DNA from: Bremia lactucae
Taxonomy: Eukaryota > Oomycota > Peronosporomycetes > Peronosporales > Peronosporaceae
Reading direction: 5' to 3'
NCBI RefSeq assembly: GCF_004359215.1
Contig: NC_090610.1
Coordinates: forward strand, 5,367,021 to 5,400,910
DNA: 33,890 nt
The notes under the pieces were generated by a model. That model had not been told where the DNA came from. It did not search any database and saw only the letters and a list, made by a program, of their open reading frames with translations. Every line of letters begins with the position of its first letter. The stretch's first letter is position 1. This document shows, in pieces, positions 1 to 11,290 of this stretch. Position numbers and translations under genes: made by a program.

Positions 1-96
1 GGATCGAGAGTAGGCGCTTCTACTCTTGATCTGTATGCGCCTCCGAAGTTAACTTCGGAGATAACTCAATTACCAACCCTAGAACCTAAGCGGTTC

Positions 97-1179
97 TTGA
101 GAGATCTGCATTGTGGGAAAATCAAGCAGATCTGCGTACTCGTCACAGAGGACGATTACGTAACCGACATTCGGTCAGCGGTAATTTTTGCAGAGAACGA
201 ACGGGTTCTCAGCAGCTCATCGATGGACGAAAGTGTCCTCGATGTGAAGACTCGGATTGAAAGATACAGTACTCAATCTTGGGAGTCACTCAAGGGAAAT
301 CCTCTATACGAGGATTTAATAGAATTCAGGGATGTATTCCCTGAAGCAGTTCCATGCGAGTTGCCTAAGGATAAAGGCACTCGACATGAGATCGAGCTCA
401 AACCGGGCTCGAAGTACTGTGTCATGAAGCAGTGGCCACTGCCTCGTGAACAAGTACTTGCGATCGATAAATTCTTTACCGATCGAGTAAAAGCGGGCCA
501 TGTGAGGGAATCAACCTCCCCACATAGCTCTCCGACCTTCTGTGCGCGTAAAGCAACATGAGAATGGCGGAATGTGCATGCATTTAATACATTAAACGCT
601 GCAGCGGTTCCGGCTCAAACGCCGATACCACGAAAAGACGTAATCATCGATGGTATGTAAATGAGTAGTATTTTTTCATTAATGGATCTTATGGATGGAT
701 TCTATCAGATCCTTAAACCTAAATATGATATCTCGTTCACATCAGTTAAGCACCCCAAGCGTTATGCTATGGGATTGGCTAGTCATGCCACAGGGACTTA
801 GTAATACCCCTGCGACATTTAGCAGATATGTAACTAATCTGTTGAGATCAATGCGGGATTTTGCACCGAGCTAATTTGATGACGGCTTTGTTCATAGCAG
901 AGCCATGAACGGAAAGTCGGATGTTGAAGTATATCGTACCCACGTCCGAAAGTTTTTTCACTCATGCGTAAACACAAATTGTATGCAAATCTCAAAAAGT
1001 GTATATTCACTGCAAGCGAAATACCACTACGAGGGTGCATTGTGGGTAAACACAGTGTACGCCCGAATCTGGAAAATTACAAGGCGATCACCGATTGGGC
1101 TGTGCCATTCGATGTAAAGGGACTTCGAAAGTTTCTCGGTTTAGCGGCGTTCCTGCAAAAGTACTCACGCAATTGTGCC
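97..1179 (+). pseudogene. Gypsy-1 reverse transcriptase remnant
   Basis: The frame opening near 97 reads the N-terminal RT approach: an acidic linker, then VFPEAVP, RHEIEL, and QWPLPREQ at about residues 113-120. It continues into the VRES..SPHSSPTF segment and stops at 559-561. RT motifs continue in other frames with several stops: MDGFYQI near 690-715, and the active-site region near 868-890, where the expected Tyr of Y-F-D-D is a TAA codon but F-D-D remains. After that come VHSRA, then LYANLKKC and LRKFLGLA near 975-1145. In a functional element this enzyme copies element RNA into cDNA in the virus-like particle. Here it is non-functional. Confidence 0.85.
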
Positions 1180-1182
1180 TAA

Positions 1183-1728
1183 ATGACAGTAAATCTTTCT
1201 TCTTTGTTGAAGAAAAATGTAAAGTGGGCATGGATCGCTGATTGTCAGCGTTCCTTCGAGGGTATCAAGAAAAGCTTGATGCAATCGCCAATACTGGCGA
1301 TTGCTGACCAAAACCGACCTTTACATGTGGTCTGTGACGCCAGAGATTTTGCAATCGGCTGTACGTTAATGCAATATGACACAGACGGCGCAGAGCGTGT
1401 CGTCTGTTATCAATCGCGTCAGCTTCAACCAGCTGACGCAACTATCTAGTGCATGACAAGGAACTCCGTGCCATGAAATATGCTCTGGCTAAGTTTAGGA
1501 TCAATCTCTTGGGAGACAGACCGTTTCATCTTATACACGGAATATGCGTCTTTACACACGGTCGTAAAAAGTCCACACCTCTCGCAAAGAATGGCGAGAT
1601 GGTTGTCTTTCTTCGCGAAGTATAACTTCTCTGTGGAGTATGAACCAGGACGACTTAACGTTGTCGCTGATGCCCTTTCGCGCCAATCCGATTTTGAGCC
1701 GGCTGCGCAAGCGAACAGTAATCATTAG
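1183..1728 (+). pseudogene. Gypsy-1 RT thumb / RNase H remnant
   Basis: Two open stretches (1183-1449 and 1480-1728) in different frames carry the RT-RNase H connection. The first has W-x-x-x-C-Q-R-S-F-E-x-I-K and then DQNRPLHVVCDARDFAIG. The Asp in CDA is the first RNase H catalytic Asp of this family, and SRQLQPAD follows. The second has TEYASL (normally TDHASL in Gypsy elements), the RMARW motif, FSVEYEPGRLNVVADALSRQ, and then the usual end of RNase H. A frameshift and stop at about 1447-1480 separate them. The domain would degrade the RNA strand during reverse transcription. This copy is a pseudogene. Confidence 0.85.
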
Positions 1729-1869
1729 GCTACTGTTGCAATGATAAGTGTTCCGTTGTTAACATTTCTCGAGGACGTTAGACGAGCTTATCAAGAATAT
1801 TATGCTCTTAAAGAGTTAATGGATTATCTTAGAAATCCATCCCATTAACCCTTTAATGGATAGTCGAAA

Positions 1870-2653
1870 TTGTATAGATCCACAACAAATCGATACACAA
1901 CATGCAATGGTTTGTTGTATTACGCAGCCGTTGCTGGCGACACACCTCGTGTAGTGATCCCGAACCATACTGATTTGCATTTACGCATCATGTATGAGTG
2001 CCATGATGCACTAATACGTGGTCCTTGTGGACGTGAGAAGACTTATCTCACGATAAATCGCGACTTCTACTAGCCACACCAGTATGATTTCGCCCGCAAG
2101 TAGATACGTGCTTGTGACGTTTGTCACCGGGTTAAGTTTAATGCTTCATCCCGTCCTTTGTTACAACCACTTCCTATTTCGGCAGGGTGATGGCAGTCTA
2201 TATCCATGAACTTCGTCTTCGGATTTCCCACGACGAACAAAGGAACAACGGTATTCTTGTAAATGGTGATCGTTTCAGCAACATGGTACATCTTGCTGCA
2301 GTACAGGAGTCGATCAAAGTCAAAGAATATGCTCGTGCCTTTGTTGACACAATATTTCGACTCCATGGGTTACCCGCGAACTGGTCTCAGATCGAAACCT
2401 AGATTCACGGCAAACAGTGTTCAGATCACTTGGAACACAGTTGAAAATGTCAACTTCTGATCGTCCTGAAACAGATGGTTCAGATGTTCAGACGGAGCGC
2501 GCGAACCGTATCCTCGAAGAGATACTTTGCGGATACGTCCACTCCTTTAAGAGTTGGAGCGAGTTCTTGCCGATAGTTGAATTTGCCATCAACAATTCAG
2601 TGCATGCTTCAACAAAGCATACACCGTTTTTCGTAAATGGCTTACGCCAATGA
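1870..2653 (+). pseudogene. Gypsy-1 integrase zinc-binding and catalytic core remnant
   Basis: The stretch 1870-2073 has the integrase N-terminal zinc region: HLRIMYECHD, then GREKTYLTINRDFY. The second His of the expected HDxxxxGHxGREK pattern has been replaced (RGPCGREK). After several stops the core resumes near 2187-2402 (NGDRFSNMVHLAA, YARAFVDTIFRLHGLPAN), then in another frame at 2417-2653 with DRPETDGSDVQTERANRILEE, the segment carrying the catalytic Glu region, and VEFAINNS. The domain inserts cDNA into chromosomes. Stops and frame changes make this copy dead. Confidence 0.85.
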
Positions 2654-2994
2654 CAAATACTTACCCTGTTTGAGAGTAACTCTTATTTAAGAGGGGGGAA
2701 TTCGCTCGAACAAAAAAACTTTCAGGTATTGCTCACGCATTTTTTTTAGCCCTAAGGTCAATGCGAATGATACCAATGTTGAGTTAACTAACATCAAACA
2801 AGACAACGATGCTGAAAGACTCAACATCGACAACGATACTATTAATGAGAATGACAACACTTTCAATAATAAAGACATTAATATTTTCGCAGTGCGAGCC
2901 GGTCGCACAAAAAAAATAAATCGAGTCAGCGAGTGATTTCGTGCTGGCTTGAGAAGCAAGGGTCCGTTTCGTACAGAAATTCATCGCTGATGCG
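2654..2994 (+). other. Degenerate linker within Gypsy-1
   Basis: No intact coding frame is visible between the integrase core and its C-terminal region. Short fragments such as RAGRTKK and the Arg/Lys-rich tail joining 2995 suggest decayed integrase sequence. The minus-strand open frames here are AT-rich shadows. Confidence 0.5.
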
Positions 2995-3300
2995 ATGAAC
3001 CGACGGAAACACAATTCTGACAGAAACGGAAGGGCAAACATACTTTCATTTAATGTTAATGACCTAGTCCTACTGTCTACAGTATACCTAACAAAACATG
3101 TAGTGACGAATGTGGGTATTAAATTACTGCTTAGGTATATTGGCCCGTTTTGTGTACTACATCGCCTAGGCAATGCGTACACGATCGAGCTGCCTCGTAG
3201 TATGCGTACGCATCCTACGTTTTATGTTGGGCGTCTCCGCCCGTGCCATCAGTACAAGGCTTCTTCCGATTTCGGATTACACCGGAACGGAAGGGACTGA
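2995..3300 (+). pseudogene. Gypsy-1 integrase C-terminal region
   Basis: An open stretch of about 100 residues reads MNRRKHNSDRNGRAN, then FNVNDLVLLST, KLLLRYIGPFCVLHRLGNAYTIELP and HPTFYVGRLRPCH. This is the post-core segment typical of Gypsy integrases, with the G-D-x-V-L-L-S and L-x-P-x-x-x-G-P-F type patterns (D to N in the first). The family also shows a host-targeting chromodomain after this region, and one is found at 3528. The fragment is open over its length but disconnected from the core by stops. Confidence 0.8.
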
Positions 3301-3527
3301 TTTGTCCTTTCGTTCACCAGTTAATACTTTGCAACCTACGCAACTGGTCACGAGAAACATTATCGACCGTCACCGCTAACGCGCGGCAGCGGTATTGCTC
3401 GTTATCAATGTCCTCTTTCAAGTAATAAAGGGTGTGAACCAAATCACGATGTTGAATCGGTATCGTCAAACGAGGCGAACCCGATTTTTCCCCCGCCTCC
3501 ACATCCATTGACGGATTCGAGTGGTGA

Positions 3528-3677
3528 GAAGCATTTCTTGTTGAAAGCTTCTCGAACCACCGTGATGTAAAGGGGGTTCAAACGAGTTATCTGGTTCGTT
3601 GGCGAGGGTATCCACCCTCGCATGATACTTGGGAATCTCGTTTAACTGATGTTAGTCGTTCCGGGTCTCGTCGATAG
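3528..3677 (+). pseudogene. Gypsy-1 chromodomain
   Basis: A 49-residue frame ending in TAG at 3675-3677 reads LVESFSNHRDVKG, then YLVRWRGYPPSHDTWESR. The aromatic and W-x-G-Y...D-T-W-E signature is that of the integrase-fused chromodomain of chromoviruses, which binds chromatin marks and biases integration. A TGA lies immediately upstream at 3525-3527. A frame slip separates it from the preceding proline-rich segment, so it is no longer fused to integrase. Confidence 0.85.
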
Positions 3678-4814
3678 TATGTTTATCAGAGAACGAGCGC
3701 TTCCCGCAAGGATTAGAGGTTTTCAATGCATTTGGGCGCATCTCGTAAGAGATGAGCGTCACCCATGATGATTTTTAAGGGGATATACTTCCTTAGGGGA
3801 GTGACTGCACCCTTTAAGCAGCATGGGCATGAGTCCCTCAAAGGGAGGCAAGTAATCTCTGCCTCTCTAGACAAACGGTGCAACTTATAGCGTGCACCGA
3901 CTACGGTCCGTTTTTCAAACCATTCACGGAAAACATTTAGCTTGTCAAGTCAGACCTCACGGCTTATGTTTTGCAAATTCTGTAGAAAGGCTGTCCAAGC
4001 CTGGAACAAAGATTTGACATCCTTTGCCCGTTTCAAAGAGTACCACGATGCTGTAAAAGGCATCGATTAAGAATTCCGTTTCGTCCTCACCAGGATTTTG
4101 AAGCCTGGATGAGTCGAATTACGGAACATGATATCGATCGTTGATCATACCAGACCATCGAATTTGGTTACCCTGAGAGGGCAACCAAGGTCTCTTTTCA
4201 GGAGCGAACCGCAACATATTGCGGTCCCTCTCCTATTGGCTCTGTAAACGTAACGTTCACTTGTCCCTGGAAGCGATCCCTAGATTCACTCTATTTCTGG
4301 TAATGCACACTAGCACCACCAGCACCACTCTACACTTCACGACTCCTTAGTTCCTGGTGACGCATAATAACGTAGGGTTATGTGGGTGTCTCGTTACATA
4401 AGTATTATTTTCTATAAGAGGAATAATAATTACATTTTCCTATGAGAGGACAAAAATAAAGAAGTACAAAACTATTATCGTTGATAATTTTGACTTAAAT
4501 AGTTCCAATATTACTAAATTTGGTAATATTGATGCAAAAAGACATTAGCTCTGTTGATTGGTTGATTCAAGTCTAAACCAACCCCGCCAATCGTTATAAG
4601 ACACACTTGTGCGGTGCGCAAGGAGGCGCCATGCTTAGTTAGTTATTGATTAAATAAGTTCAGTAGTCGATAGAAAATTGTTACACAGAAAACTAAATAT
4701 TTTGCTACAGTTTTACTTTTCCTCTAATCTAAAGCCTTAGTCTAGACCTTAAAGCTTAAGACCCTTCGCTTCATAGAAACCCTCCTCTGTACCTTTGTGT
4801 ACGTGTAGTTTCGA

Positions 4815-4882
4815 GGCACCTCACCTTACACTGCAATCAATGTAAGGTTAATTAGTACTGATCAGTACTAGTGAAAGGTGCC
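4815..4882. repeat. Nested inverted repeats with an 18-bp perfect palindrome
   Basis: An outer pair, GGCACCT (4815-4821) and AGGTGCC (4876-4882), encloses CCTTACA (4824-4830) with TGTAAGG (4841-4847), and then a perfect 18-bp palindrome at 4853-4870 centred on TGATCA. The arms could form cruciform or hairpin structure, or be a binding site in the presumed LTR. Confidence 0.75.
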
Positions 4883-5110
4883 CAGTTATAGTAATGGCTG
4901 GTCATTAAAATGTACGAGAAAGTTATAATGGGGCACACATCGATTTGTGAACCGATTTGTGGTAAATTTTCTTGCTGGGTAAAATACTCTTTTGTCCTAT
5001 TCAGAATAGTTACTCACTGAATTCCCATTTATTATGGGTAACAAATGTTGTCGCCGCCAGATATAAATCTTGCGGCCGAAATTTATTTTAAATTAGCTAG
5101 GGTATGGTTT

Positions 5111-5133
5111 TTATATATAAATTATTTAATAAA
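5111..5133 (+). promoter_or_regulatory. Possible Gypsy-2 LTR promoter/polyadenylation cluster
   Basis: TTATATATAA (5111-5120) is followed within 10 bases by AATAAA (5128-5133), about 400 bases upstream of the gag start at 5536. This fits a U3/R region of a retrotransposon LTR. It is based on motif and position only. Confidence 0.35.
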
Positions 5134-5535
5134 GTCAGTTCCCCTTTTGATCTTAACGTCTAATGCCTTCCTAAGGCTTGCGCTTTGATCTGTGAGAGAC
5201 AGAAGCCTTTCGAAAGTATATACTCTCAGGCACTAGTTGCTACTTGGTTCTACGAACCCCTGAATCCCTTGAACTAGGATTCGTTTAGCTTTAATAGGTT
5301 CTACGACTCCCTGAGTTGTTACACCCATTAATTCTATAGAACTAAGAGACCCTTTGAGTCTATAAGTCTTCCTCTGACTTAGGAACACCTGGTAGCACTC
5401 GTAGTCAATCTATGCCTGAGTCTTTTATAAGACTAAGCCTTCCGAAATGAAAACGTTTCCAAAACTTTCAGAGGTGCAACGCACAGCGTATGACAAGTTC
5501 AAACTTTATTTGGGCTTAAAAATATAGAGTTCATT

Positions 5536-5890
5536 ATGTCCCAGGGACCAGAGGTTCTGCATGCAAGGCTTGAAGCCTTTATGCAATATGAATCCTTTCA
5601 AATCGGACAGGTTTACGATCACCTTGCGGCATCTATGCCAACTCGATACATCTCTGTACCTGATTCAGTGCCTAAGACTCGCCCTTTAGTTGTTAATATT
5701 AAGACATTTGAGGGAAAAGAGGAAAAAAAATCCTTTTTTGGAATAAGCAGATGGAGATGTCCATTGACCCCGCCTTCTTTTAACAGTTTTAGCACCTCTT
5801 ATTACCGTACAAGTCGAGCACATAGGTTCCATCTAATAGACCGGAGCCCATGTATCTAAGCCTCGTTGAGGAAGGAGAAGAGGCGCTTCT
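5536..5890 (+). pseudogene. Gypsy-2 gag N-terminal remnant
   Basis: ATG at 5536 opens a 107-codon frame. It has an N-terminal segment ([10 protein letters not shown]) and then [16 protein letters not shown] at about residues 48-63, the short Pro/Val then F-x-G-x-E pattern that opens the capsid domain of many Gypsy gag proteins. An A-rich run near 5716-5730 marks a frame break, after which the sequence no longer matches capsid. A separate segment near 5850-5900 reads LVEEGEEALLAVERHE in another frame. Truncated and dead. Assignment rests on position upstream of pol and the capsid-start motif. Confidence 0.6.
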
Positions 5891-6843
<953 letters not shown>

Positions 6844-7935
6844 ACGAGTGCGGCCGAGCCTTAAAGCTAGCGACTTATCTGAGATGGTGGTCATTCGACC
6901 AACAATTAAGTTAAACTCATCGTCGCGTCTGGACGAGGCTACCCTCGATGACACAAAAGCTGCGCTTGGTGAGCGGAGCGGATCATCGATACTTGAAGAT
7001 CCTACGGATCCATTTTGTTCCTTAATTAAGGAATTCCAAGATGTAGTATGCACCAATCCACCATCTGTTTTACCCCCGGGTAGAGGTGTCCGTCATGTAA
7101 TTGACTTGGATACTAGAGCCAAATACTGTTGTGGCCTTTAGCAAAGGAACAATCTGACGCCATTAACAATTTCTTCCGTGCTGAGCAAAAGCCTAGAATG
7201 GTACGAGAGAGCGAATCTCCCCGTTCGGGACTGACATGTTGTGTTAAAAAGCCAAATGGTGAAAGGCACATTGTATATGCATATATTAAGCTTAATGCTG
7301 CCACTATACCAGCACATCCCCCATTCCTAGAAAGGATGTTCTTCAGAACAGTATGGTGGGATGTACAATGTACAGTGCACTTGACCATATCGATGGTTAC
7401 TACTAACTGCTCATGCGAGCTAGCGATATCCCGCTTACAGCGCCAGCACCCAAGCGGTATGCTATGGAAGGTGTTGGTTATGCCACAAGGGCTTTCCAAC
7501 GCCCCGGCATCATTTAATTGTCTAGTGACGCAACTGTTTCGCCCTCATCGAGATTATGCACAGACTTATTTTGATGACATTTTTGTCCATAGTCGTGCGG
7601 AGCAGGGTCGGTCGGATGTGGAAAACCACATGGACCATTTGCGAGCAGTTCTCGAGTGTATGCGCACGAATAAACTGTATGCCAATGCATCTATATGCAT
7701 TTTTGGCGCAGAAGAACTTTCTTTTTAGGGTGCCTCATGGGAAGCGAGGCCTTAAAGCGGATCCCGCTAAGGTAAATGGCATAGTAGATTGGCCAATTCC
7801 TAGGACCAAAAGGATTAAGTGGTTGGGTCTTGCCAATTATTTTCACGAAAATAGCGAAAATTACGCTGAAATGGTTGGCCATTATCTAATCGTCTTAAAA
7901 GGATACGAATTGGTGCTGGACAAGCACAGAGACTA
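6844..7935 (+). pseudogene. Gypsy-2 reverse transcriptase remnant
   Basis: The segment 6848-7141 carries the pre-RT linker (ALGERSGSSILEDP, then LIKEFQDVV, LPPGRGVRHVIDLD). RT proper is at 7129-7728, about 199 codons: WPLAKEQ, MVRES, CVKKPNGERH, VMPQGLSNAPASFN, and the active site YFDDIFVHSRAE. The two catalytic Asp are retained at roughly residues 147-148. A frame change near 7690-7740 leads to KADPAKV, DWPIPRT and LGLANYF. The region between 7320 and 7440 is scrambled relative to other Gypsy RTs, consistent with decay. It is the better preserved of the two Gypsy RTs here but lacks a continuous frame. Confidence 0.85.
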
Positions 7936-8580
7936 ACACAGAGCATAATGCACGGCCAATTTGGATTTGGCAGCGCTCTGTTACAAACGGATGATGGGCG
8001 TGAATGTGTAATTGCGTTCGACACTAGACAGCTTAAATGCGGAAAAGAACTTTCCAATTCATGACAAAGCGTTACTTGCAATGAAGTATGCTCTTGTCAA
8101 ATTCAAAGTTCATCTGCTAGGATCTAAGCCGTTTGAGATATATACAGATCACGCATCATGGGAACTGCGACTAAGACGCCCCATCTCTCACAGAGAATGA
8201 CCCGATGGCAATCCTTTTTTGCGCAATACAAATTCTAAGGAAAGTAGCCTGGCAAGCAGAATGCTTAGGCTGATGCGCTATCTCGCAAGACAGATTATGA
8301 GCTCTCTTATTTAATGACTTTAATGTCGCCTATTACTAAAATAATCCGTTCGGCTTACGCCGAGGATGAACAGTGAGTAGCTCTGCTACCAGCTCAAAAG
8401 AGCTTTGACTCGGTCTTTAAATTGTCGGCGCGTTTGCGTGCAAGGTTACACCAATTTTCTATCGATAACGACCTGTTGCTTTATTGCACGGATGCTGCGA
8501 ATTCTCTGCGCGTCATTGTTCCTCAAGATGAGGATTTGAAGTACCGAATCCTCTATGAGGCAGACGATTCTGTCCTTGCT
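7936..8580 (+). pseudogene. Gypsy-2 RNase H and integrase N-terminus remnant
   Basis: RNase H motifs are spread over frames. A segment near 8012-8200 reads LNAEKNFPIHDKALLAMKYAL, then FKVHLLGSKPFEIYTDHASWE, in which TDHAS is the typical RNase H motif. It is followed by the RPISHRE..RWQSFFAQYKF segment. The integrase entry at 8422-8580 reads LHQFSIDNDLLLY, then RVIVPQDEDLKYRILYEADDS, and ends where the HHCC zinc motif should be complete. From about 8575 the sequence belongs to a different element on the other strand, so the element is truncated there. Confidence 0.75.
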
Positions 8581-9060
8581 ATAGCCTCAGTGTGGCTTCG
8601 ATCTATGGTTGCACGGTCAACCGAAGCATTGAAATATTGGCTAGCCCTATTCTCGTCTTGTGGCATAAACGCCGAACGTAACTGGGTAAGGAATCACTCA
8701 TGAAGAGCGTCACGAGCAGCCAGCTCCTCCGGCGTCCTCGCTGTGGGAACGGAGATCCATAAGACCAAGCATTGACCCGTGATCTCTTTGAGACGCTCTT
8801 CCGCACAAAGTAGAGTCAATCGGTATTCACTGTGAGCTTCAGCTTCGCTATCTCTGCAGCTCGACGACGAGCTTGTTCTTCTATGAGGATTGCCCGCTCT
8901 TGCTCTTCATAGAGCGGGCTCGTGATAATGTTGGACTCAGGGACCTGTGCTGTGCGCAATGCATTGAAGACATCTGTGGCACCACGTTCTGGGAATGGAT
9001 TCTGACACTCATCCTCGTTAGGAGGCGTGTAAGAGCCACGCTCTATAGTACATTTACTTT
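8575..9060 (-). pseudogene. Gypsy-family gag fragment (minus strand)
   Basis: Reading from 9050 downward gives PPNEDECQNPFPERGATDVF, then ALRTAQVPESNIITSPLYEE and a long Glu/Arg/Ala helix (EEQARRRAAEIAKLK), a stop near 8817-8819, and further helical sequence to about 8600. A long acidic/basic amphipathic N-terminal helix after a Pro-rich start is common in oomycete Gypsy gag proteins. Assignment to gag is an inference from composition and context, not from a catalytic motif. Confidence 0.5.
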
Positions 9061-9800
9061 ATGGGAAAATACCCTTTTATCCTACCTTCATAACTCCTTG
9101 AAGATAAATTGTCACCACATTCAATTGAGCAAGTGGTCAGCTGAAGTACTTGTTTAAATGCGTAACGTCGCATACATAACCACAGGCGAAAATGTCTCAG
9201 TGTAGTCGATTCCATATTTTTTCTTAAATACCTTTGCTACGAGACGAGCCTTGTACTTCTCGATGGAGCCGTCGGCTATACGCCTGATCTTGGAAGTCCA
9301 ATTGGTTCCGATAGCGTATTGTCCTGTCGGGAGCTTTGCACGAAACCGTCCACAGATCTGGATAGATCCAGCTCAGCTCGATTCGCCTAGCGCCAATGTA
9401 GCTGATCTAGTCCGCTAACTGCATCTTGAAATGTAGTCGGCTCCGACAGGTCCTTAGCTTCTACATTATTAGCCCTTGCACGCTAAAATGCTGGAGTTGA
9501 GTCACTGTCGTCGTCCTGGTTAGCATATCCTTGTCACAATCTAGAGCTAAGAAATCTGTGTGCGCTTGATCGCCGCTTAGCTCGATGCGCGTTCGTGCCT
9601 TCAGGAGCGCTCGTCTTTTCTAATCCAGCTTCACGAGGCTCTGGACTAAATGCTTCAGATGCTGAGGTCAAATGCTTGACCGGCTTTTGCGCTTTCCTGT
9701 CTGCTTGAAGTCTATCGGCTGTGTCGAATCATTTTCACTTGTCTCGAGCGAGTCAAAATCGAGATTAGCCATTTCAATATCGTCAAAAAAGGTTGACCGT
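9061..9800 (-). pseudogene. Copia reverse transcriptase N-terminal remnant (minus strand)
   Basis: On the minus strand, segments near 9180-9330 translate in shifting frames to the start of the Ty1/Copia RT domain: PIGTNW, then [26 protein letters not shown] and [13 protein letters not shown] sequence. The preceding Ser/Asp-rich linker occupies 9330-9800. This is the N-terminal half of RVT_2. The catalytic YxDD half is missing, replaced by the gag fragment below 9060. Many frameshifts are present. Confidence 0.65.
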
Positions 9801-10430
9801 TGAATCACTAAAATTTGACTTGTCAAAGGTTACACCTTGACTGATAACAACTTTCTGGGCTTGTATGCTGTAGACTCGATACGCCTTAGAGACTTCAACA
9901 TAGCCCATGAACACACAAACTCGAAACTTGGGGTCCGTTTTTTTCTCTTAAGTCAAGACACATGCTCGACAGCCGAAGAAGCGCATATGCTTGATACTGG
10001 ACTTGGACTTGTAAGAGGTCTCAAATGGAGTCTTGCTCTTAATCTTGGGCGATGGAAGACAATTCTTGACTTAAGTTGCAGCCATGGCAACTTCGCCCAA
10101 TAGCACTTGTCCAACTTAGCGTTATGTAGCATACTGCGATCAATCGTCACAATCGTTCGTATGGCACGTTCAGCTGTTCCATTGGTCTGGTGCGCGTACA
10201 GGACTGTAACCTGTTGCTCGATGCTTTCATCTTTGTAGAGACCCTTGAGCGAATTTGTCGCAAATTCACGAGCTCCATCATGCCGCTCAAACTTTACCTT
10301 GTTGAATTGCGTTAAGTCTTCCGTTTATATGCCTTGACGAAGTCCTCGCTGTCCGACTTGGCTCGCAAACAAAAGCCCTTCCTACAACCGCTGGCTTCAT
10401 CTAATATCACCAGCAATACTTTGCTTCCAC
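9801..10430 (-). pseudogene. Copia integrase core remnant (minus strand)
   Basis: Minus-strand frames read HDGAREFATNSLKGLYKDE, then VLYAHQTNGTAERAIRTIV, DRSMLHNAKLDKCYWAK and SKSSIKHMRFFG. This is the second half of a Ty1/Copia integrase core, including the N-G-x-x-E segment that carries the catalytic Glu (here N-G-T-A-E). It lies between the Copia pre-integrase domain (higher coordinates) and the RT remnant (lower coordinates), which is the Copia order. Stops occur throughout. Confidence 0.75.
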
Positions 10431-11065
10431 TCTAGCGATAATTCCTCCATCAGGCCACAAATGTCAAAGTGTAGTAGCTCGAGCGAGGAAAAACGACGCT
10501 TATCGTGGTTGGTTGGAAACGTTTTTTGGACTATTTTTCCTTCTTGACATCCGCGACATGCGCTCGGTAGAGTCGTTGGTATGTCATCGTCCTTAATCAT
10601 GCGGCTTGCAATCATTTTCGTAGAACGTCGAGTGGAGCTTGACCCATTCTCGCATGTAGATCGATGTTGTGATTAAACGTTGCCAAATTGACCGAGTGCT
10701 GTGGAGTCCGAAGCCAGTACAGACCGTCGAGTCGCCACCACTTGTTGAATTCTTTCGCGAATATGCATGTGAGCTCCTTCAAACACCACTTGAAAAAGCC
10801 CAGTTTTTTGTTGATTTGTGGGACAGAAAACAGGTTCTTGCTCATCTTCGGATTGTATAACGCGTCATTGATCTCAATCTGGCGTATATCACCGTTGGGT
10901 AAAATCACTTGCTCGACAATTGCCCCCACACCCTTGATTGCAGTCTTGTTGCCGTCAGCCACCGATAATTAACTTTTATCTTGCTCACAGAGAGTCGTAA
11001 ACTTGGACTTGCCGTAACAGATATGATGAGTGATGCCGCTGTCAATAGCTCACATTTCTTCAACT
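10397..11065 (-). pseudogene. Copia protease and GAG-pre-integrase remnant (minus strand)
   Basis: Near 11020-11055 the minus strand reads AIDSGITHHI, the D-S-G protease active-site loop of Copia elements. The frame at 10612-10962 follows with VADGNKTAIKGVGAI, ALYNPKMSKNLFSVPQI, GLYWLRT and LHARMGQ. This is the GAG-pre-integrase region (normally W-H-x-R-x-G-H). The frame at 10397-10615 continues with ACRGCQEGKIVQKTFP and HFDICG, the zinc-binding Cys pair and the start of integrase. A frameshift joins the two. This is the most readable section of the minus-strand Copia. Confidence 0.85.
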
Positions 11066-11068
11066 TTA

Positions 11069-11158
11069 CCTCAAACTCCGTAAGTCCCTCTCCAGCACGA
11101 CCTTCCGGACCCGATAGCCCTTCTGCCAAGACAAGGGTGTATCATTTTGATATATTTT
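11069..11158 (+). repeat. Repeat family A, copy 1
   Basis: About 90 bases that recur at 11436-11505 and 28260-28346 in the same orientation: a CCTCAAACTCCGTAAGTCC-like start, a CGATAGCCC core, then TGCCAAG and an AT-rich TATCATTTTGATAT end. This copy sits next to the D-S-G protease remnant of the minus-strand Copia. Confidence 0.75.
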
Positions 11159-11290
11159 GGCACGGAACAGTTTCGGCACACGAAACATCACACGAAGGCA
11201 CTGACTGGAAAAAGTTATTCGCTAAGCGCGTTTGCAGTAGAACGAGCTTCAGTATCTGACAGGTTTCCCCTGCTAACCACTTAGCTTCCT
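11159..11290 (-). pseudogene. Small Gypsy integrase C-terminal fragment (duplicate of about 11961-12030)
   Basis: Bases 11159-11208 resemble 11961-12010 (GCACGGAACAGTTTCGGCAC against GCACGGAACTGTTTCGGCAC, then a diverged continuation). They therefore come from the same post-core integrase segment found intact at 11883-12110. Nothing else is recognised to 11290. Confidence 0.5.

Larger units (their letters stand above)
1..3677 (+). mobile_element. Decayed Ty3/Gypsy chromodomain retrotransposon (Gypsy-1), 5' part outside window
   Basis: Plus-strand remains of a Ty3/Gypsy pol polyprotein can be followed in the canonical order RT, RNase H, integrase, integrase C-terminal region, chromodomain. 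That order defines Gypsy elements, and the terminal chromodomain defines chromoviruses. Gag and protease are not seen and should lie upstream of base 1. Every domain contains stops or frameshifts, so the copy is dead. The 3' boundary is uncertain: an A/G-rich stretch at about 3775-3783 could be the polypurine tract before the 3' LTR. The individual domains are listed separately. Confidence 0.9.
3678..5535 (+). other. LTR-like non-coding region between Gypsy-1 and Gypsy-2
   Basis: This stretch has no coding frame above background and lies between the chromodomain end of Gypsy-1 and the gag start of Gypsy-2, where LTR and leader sequence is expected. It has a purine-rich tract near 3775-3783, AT-rich segments at about 4380-4560 and 4980-5140, a TATA-like and AATAAA cluster at 5111-5133, and a nested inverted repeat at 4815-4882. 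I could not delimit LTR ends because the matching 5' LTR of Gypsy-1 is outside the window and no second copy is visible downstream. Confidence 0.5.

Noticed and set aside
24..27. RRLQ in the CAP protein (residues 24-27) as a true R-x-L-R effector motif
   Set aside because: The last Arg is Gln and no E-E-R follows, and the CAP domain already explains the protein. Kept only as a remark.
316..501. Minus-strand frames antisense to Gypsy-1 coding sequence
   Set aside because: Shadows of the plus-strand RT frame, which carries clear motifs.
2687..3182. Leu/Ser/Phe-rich minus-strand frames resembling membrane proteins
   Set aside because: AT-rich antisense of the Gypsy-1 integrase tail; hydrophobicity is a by-product of composition.
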